A stretch of DNA of 7,351 nucleotides from Thermomicrobiaceae bacterium (GTDB lineage Bacteria; Chloroflexota; Chloroflexia; Thermomicrobiales; Thermomicrobiaceae), in the NCBI GenBank assembly GCA_025966355.1, contig JAICWZ010000087.1, forward strand, positions 1 to 7,351. Reading direction: 5' to 3'. The notes below the pieces were generated by a model. The model saw only the letters and a list, made by a program, of their open reading frames with translations. It did not search any database and had not been told where the DNA came from. The position numbers were made by a program, and so were the translations under genes. Below, in pieces: positions 5,390 to 7,351 of the stretch (position 1 is its first letter; each line of letters begins with the position of its first letter).

Positions 5390-6460
5390 TCAGGTTGAGA
5401 CAGGGGATTGCTCCGTCGCGAGGCGCTTCGAGAGGACCCGCAGCGCGAAAACCACCACAAAGATCAGCCCGATACCGACAACGGCCGCCAGAATATAGGC
5501 CAGGGCATTTTCGAAGAAGCTGGCATTCGCGGGCACCCAGGGCATGCTGTAACCGGAGAAGGGCGCGTGCCAGATCGATTCATATTTCTGTAAGCCGGAG
5601 GGCACATAGCCGACATCGTTCCGCTGGCTCAGTGTTTCGGCGTCCCATTCGCCCCAGGCATCGCCACCGGCCAGCAGCCCGAGCGGCACCGCCAGCACGA
5701 TCACCGCCACCATGACCGGGAGGACCCACTTCCGCCGCACCGGCGCGACCGGTGGCGCCGCTGTCGCAACCGGGGCAGCGGTCGTGCCACCGCGCCGGAA
5801 GAGCAGTTCCGGATGGGTTCGTTGGACGTACGCGAGCACGAAAACGGTCGCGATCGCCTCGGCGGCACCGGCGATCGTCAAATGCGCCAGCATCATGGCG
5901 GGGATCGCCTGGCTGAGCGGGTAGGGCGCGTAGAGCGCGTGGCCGTTCGACGTCCAGAAGATCGGCTGAATGCCGAGTTCGAAGCCGACGAGCAGCGCCG
6001 AGGCGTTGATCCCGATATACGAGCCGATACCGGCCGCGATCAGCCGTCGACGCGACAGCGGCTCCGAGCGGCGCGCGATGAGCCAGTAGGAGGCGTAGCC
6101 GACCATCGGCAGGACAACCGCCATATTGAAGCAGTTGGCGCCAATGGCCGTGATGCCGCCGTCGCCAAAAAAGAGCGCCTGGATGACCAGCGCCACCGAC
6201 ACGGTGACGATCGCGGCCCAGGGACCGAGGATGATGGCCGCCAGCGTGCCCCCGACCGCGTGCGCCGTCGTGCCGCCGGGGATCGGAATGTTGAACATCA
6301 TGATGGTGAAGCTGAAGGCGGAGAAGATCGCCAGCAGCGGCACCGTCTGCCCGCTCATCAGTCGCTTGATCTTGCGTCCGGCGACATACCAGAAGGGAGC
6401 AGCCGCGCCGTACATGACGATCGCGGTTTCCGGACTGATATAACCATCGGGTATATGCAT
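5390..6460 (-). CDS. cbiM: ECF transporter substrate-binding component CbiM/NikM fused to an N (CbiN/NikN/PDGLE-like) domain
   Basis: A 356-residue membrane protein that binds the metal ion. It begins MHIPDGYIS; in NikM/CbiM the amino group of Met1, His2 and a later His coordinate Ni or Co, and here that later residue is H67 in TTAHAVGG (64-71), the same position as in characterised NikM. The M domain, rich in hydrophobic helices, spans about 1-215. After a linker rich in Ala, Pro and Arg (222-244), a second part with helices at about 245-264 and 316-342 and an outer loop GYVPSGLQKYESIWHAPF (284-301) resembles the N subunit, so M and N are fused. The ATG at 6460 has AGGAG seven bases upstream; the frame is open further upstream, but the metal site requires Met-His at the very N-terminus. 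First gene of cbiMQO. Confidence 0.94.
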   Translation of the reverse strand: MHIPDGYISPETAIVMYGAAAPFWYVAGRKIKRLMSGQTVPLLAIFSAFSFTIMMFNIPIPGGTTAHAVGGTLAAIILGPWAAIVTVSVALVIQALFFGDGGITAIGANCFNMAVVLPMVGYASYWLIARRSEPLSRRRLIAAGIGSYIGINASALLVGFELGIQPIFWTSNGHALYAPYPLSQAIPAMMLAHLTIAGAAEAIATVFVLAYVQRTHPELLFRRGGTTAAPVATAAPPVAPVRRKWVLPVMVAVIVLAVPLGLLAGGDAWGEWDAETLSQRNDVGYVPSGLQKYESIWHAPFSGYSMPWVPANASFFENALAYILAAVVGIGLIFVVVFALRVLSKRLATEQSPVST

Positions 6461-6623
6461 ACGGACGCTCCTGTTAACCGATGAGATGGACCACCGCGCG
6501 ACGTTGGCGAACCGTGCTCCGGTCAGACTTAGCGCTCCGAGCCTGCCATTGCCGCCGGACGAGCCGCGGATCGTGAATGAGACACGCGATCTGCCACAAT
6601 GTGTAGAACGATGCGAAACGCGG

Positions 6624-6655
6624 TTGCTCTTCCTTGCAGCTGCAAAGAGTCGCAA
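6624..6655. promoter_or_regulatory. Candidate Fur-family operator: TTGC/GCAA dyad array
   Basis: The centre is a perfect 12-bp palindrome TTGCAGCTGCAA (6634-6645). Outer half-sites TTGC (6624-6627) and GCAA (6652-6655) lie at exactly mirrored positions, so 12 of 16 positions across the 32 bp are symmetric. Equivalently, two overlapping TTGC-N14-GCAA dyads are shifted by 10 bp, one helical turn. It overlaps the -35 zone of the fur-like gene and follows the predicted start site of the cbiM transcript, suiting repression of both. Confidence 0.6.
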
Positions 6656-6670
6656 TAAAGCGAGTATAGT
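6641..6670 (+). promoter_or_regulatory. Predicted promoter of the Fur-family gene (plus strand)
   Basis: TATAGT (6665-6670) is a good -10; the best -35 is a poor TGCAAA (6641-6646) with an 18-base spacer. The weak -35 lies inside the dyad array, and the -10 overlaps the -10 of the opposing cbiM promoter by four bases. Confidence 0.5.
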
Positions 6671-6691
6671 TGGAGCGCGGCAATCGATCAA
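6663..6691 (-). promoter_or_regulatory. Predicted promoter of cbiMQO (minus strand)
   Basis: Read on the minus strand: TTGATC (6691-6686), a 17-base spacer, TATACT (6668-6663). RNA would start near 6656, at the edge of the TTGC/GCAA dyad array, leaving a leader of about 195 bases before cbiM. Confidence 0.6.
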
Positions 6692-6720
6692 CCGCCAGTC
6701 ACGCCAGTCAGGAGGGCCGG

Positions 6721-7149
6721 ATGTCAAGCGATCTCGAAGTGTTGCAGGAAGCTCTCCGTGGTTCCGGCCAGCGACTGACCCCGCAGCGGATGATGGTGCT
6801 TTCGGCGCTGGCCGAGCAGGAGAGCCACGTCACGGCCGAAACGCTGCTCGACCTGGTACGACTCGACTATCCGTACATCAATCTCTCGACGATCTACCGC
6901 ACGCTCGACCTGCTGGTTGAGCTCGGGCTGGTCGCCGAAACCGACCTCGGCGGCGGCGTGCGCCAGTTCGAACTGGTCGGTACGCACCCGCACCATCACC
7001 TCATCTGCCAGCGCTGCGGCCAGACGGTCGAAATCGGCGACGACACGCTGCAGCCGCTGCGCGACCGTCTGCAATCCCACTACGGCTTCGAAGCCCGCAT
7101 GGACCACTTCGCGATCTTCGGTGTGTGTAAAGCGTGCCGGGAGGGGTGA
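6721..7149 (+). CDS. Fur-family metal-responsive repressor (Nur-like candidate)
   Basis: A 142-residue regulator with the full Fur layout: a winged-helix domain (1-80) whose recognition helix is NLSTIYRTLDLLVELGLV (54-71), and a dimerisation domain (81-142). Structural zinc site: C96, C99, C136, C139 as two CxxC pairs. The regulatory-site residues of Fur have spaced equivalents H36, E84, H91 and H93, within the HPHHHLIC stretch (89-96). HxHHH, rather than HxHDH, is seen in Nur and some other subfamilies, so nickel is plausible but iron, manganese or zinc is possible. The ATG at 6721 has AGGAGG (6710-6715) five bases upstream. The gene is divergent from cbiMQO and shares a dyad-containing control region with it; it probably represses the transporter and itself when metal is plentiful. 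Confidence 0.93.
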   Translation: MSSDLEVLQEALRGSGQRLTPQRMMVLSALAEQESHVTAETLLDLVRLDYPYINLSTIYRTLDLLVELGLVAETDLGGGVRQFELVGTHPHHHLICQRCGQTVEIGDDTLQPLRDRLQSHYGFEARMDHFAIFGVCKACREG

Positions 7150-7173
7150 GGCGAGGGCCGCTTTTCGCCTCAC
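7146..7173. repeat. Perfect inverted repeat between the Fur-family gene and the PadR-like gene
   Basis: GTGAGGCGA (7146-7154) with TCGCCTCAC (7165-7173), nine pairs around a ten-base loop. It includes the stop codon of the upstream gene and ends directly before the TTGACA of the next promoter. There is no T-run, so it is either a poor terminator or an operator. Confidence 0.5.
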
Positions 7174-7202
7174 TTGACACCCTCCGCCCCCTTCCCAATA
7201 CT
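7174..7202 (+). promoter_or_regulatory. Predicted sigma-70 promoter of the PadR-like gene
   Basis: TTGACA (7174-7179), a 17-base spacer, AATACT (7197-7202; four of six). RNA would start near 7209, about 33 bases before the ATG. Confidence 0.6.
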
Positions 7203-7241
7203 TGCGGCACGGGGATCTCCGGTTTGCACGAGGGAACCGCC

Positions 7242-7351
7242 ATGTCGCCGATGGTCAAAATCCCGATGAGAATGGAGCATGTGCTGCTCGGCTTTCTGCG
7301 GCAGCGGCCGATGCATGCCTATGAGATCCACCAGACGTTGATGCAGGCGCA
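7242..7351 (+). CDS. PadR-family transcriptional regulator, N-terminal part (runs off the right edge)
   Basis: Only about 36 residues are in the window. The phrase EHVLLGFLRQRPMHAYEIHQ (12-31) matches the start of the PadR winged helix, where 'LLGLL...PMHGYEL' is the family signature. PadR proteins are dimeric repressors of stress, drug-efflux or phenolic-acid genes; the target here is unknown. The ATG at 7242 is preceded by GAGGG (7230-7234) at a good distance, while later ATGs at 7251, 7266 and 7272 lack one. The dyad just upstream of its promoter may be its own operator (inference). Confidence 0.75.
   Translation, partial: MSPMVKIPMRMEHVLLGFLRQRPMHAYEIHQTLMQA

Noticed and set aside
5813..6484. 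Charged 223-residue open frame antisense to cbiM
   Set aside because: It is the Arg/Asp/Gly-rich complement of a membrane-protein gene, with no start context or domain.
6461..6720. Cobalamin or NiCo riboswitch upstream of cbiM
   Set aside because: I looked for the B12 box and other conserved blocks on the minus strand and did not find them.
6461..6727. Open extension of the cbiM frame upstream of the chosen ATG
   Set aside because: The metal site needs Met1-His2 at the N-terminus and AGGAG precedes the ATG at 6460; the extension has no family similarity.

Overview
The window reads as chromosomal DNA of a GC-rich bacterium that uses ordinary sigma-70 promoters and Shine-Dalgarno sites. The mix of proteins (a group 1/2-type sigma factor without region 1.1, a CrcB plus DUF190 pair, a fused CbiM/N, a Fur-type and a PadR-type regulator) suggests Chloroflexota, perhaps class Thermomicrobia. 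That is an inference from how the proteins look; no database was searched. I see no phage, IS, CRISPR, tRNA or rRNA gene.

Layout. (1) 1-254, minus: the N-terminal end of a MoxR-type AAA+ ATPase. (2) 399-1264, plus: a fluoride-response operon made of an extended -10 promoter, a fluoride (crcB-class) riboswitch, crcB (fluoride channel) and a DUF190 gene. The riboswitch can be aligned position by position to the well-studied Thermotoga aptamer, and it carries an apparent A-to-G/U-to-C double change at its reverse-Hoogsteen pair. The 3' strand of its P1 stem can instead pair with the crcB ribosome binding site, which suggests translational control. (3) 1265-2542, plus: a near-consensus promoter, a sigma-70 family gene and a strong bidirectional-looking terminator. 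(4) 2551-2706: an intergenic segment that is almost wholly inverted repeats. (5) 2707-3471, minus: a classical SDR oxidoreductase. (6) 3650-6460, minus: an energy-coupling-factor transporter for nickel or cobalt, transcribed in the order cbiM(N)-cbiQ-cbiO. (7) 6461-6720: a divergent control region where two promoters share one TATA element beside a TTGC/GCAA dyad array. (8) 6721-7149, plus: a Fur-family metalloregulator. (9) 7242-7351, plus: the start of a PadR-like regulator.

How the parts work together. The riboswitch, channel and DUF190 protein form a fluoride-detoxification unit. The Fur-family protein probably represses both itself and the divergent ECF transporter from the shared operator, giving metal-responsive uptake. 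The absence of a recognisable cobalamin riboswitch and the Nur-like HxHHH metal site tilt the transporter towards nickel, but cobalt is not excluded. The sigma factor, the SDR and the MoxR fragment have no visible functional link to these two units.
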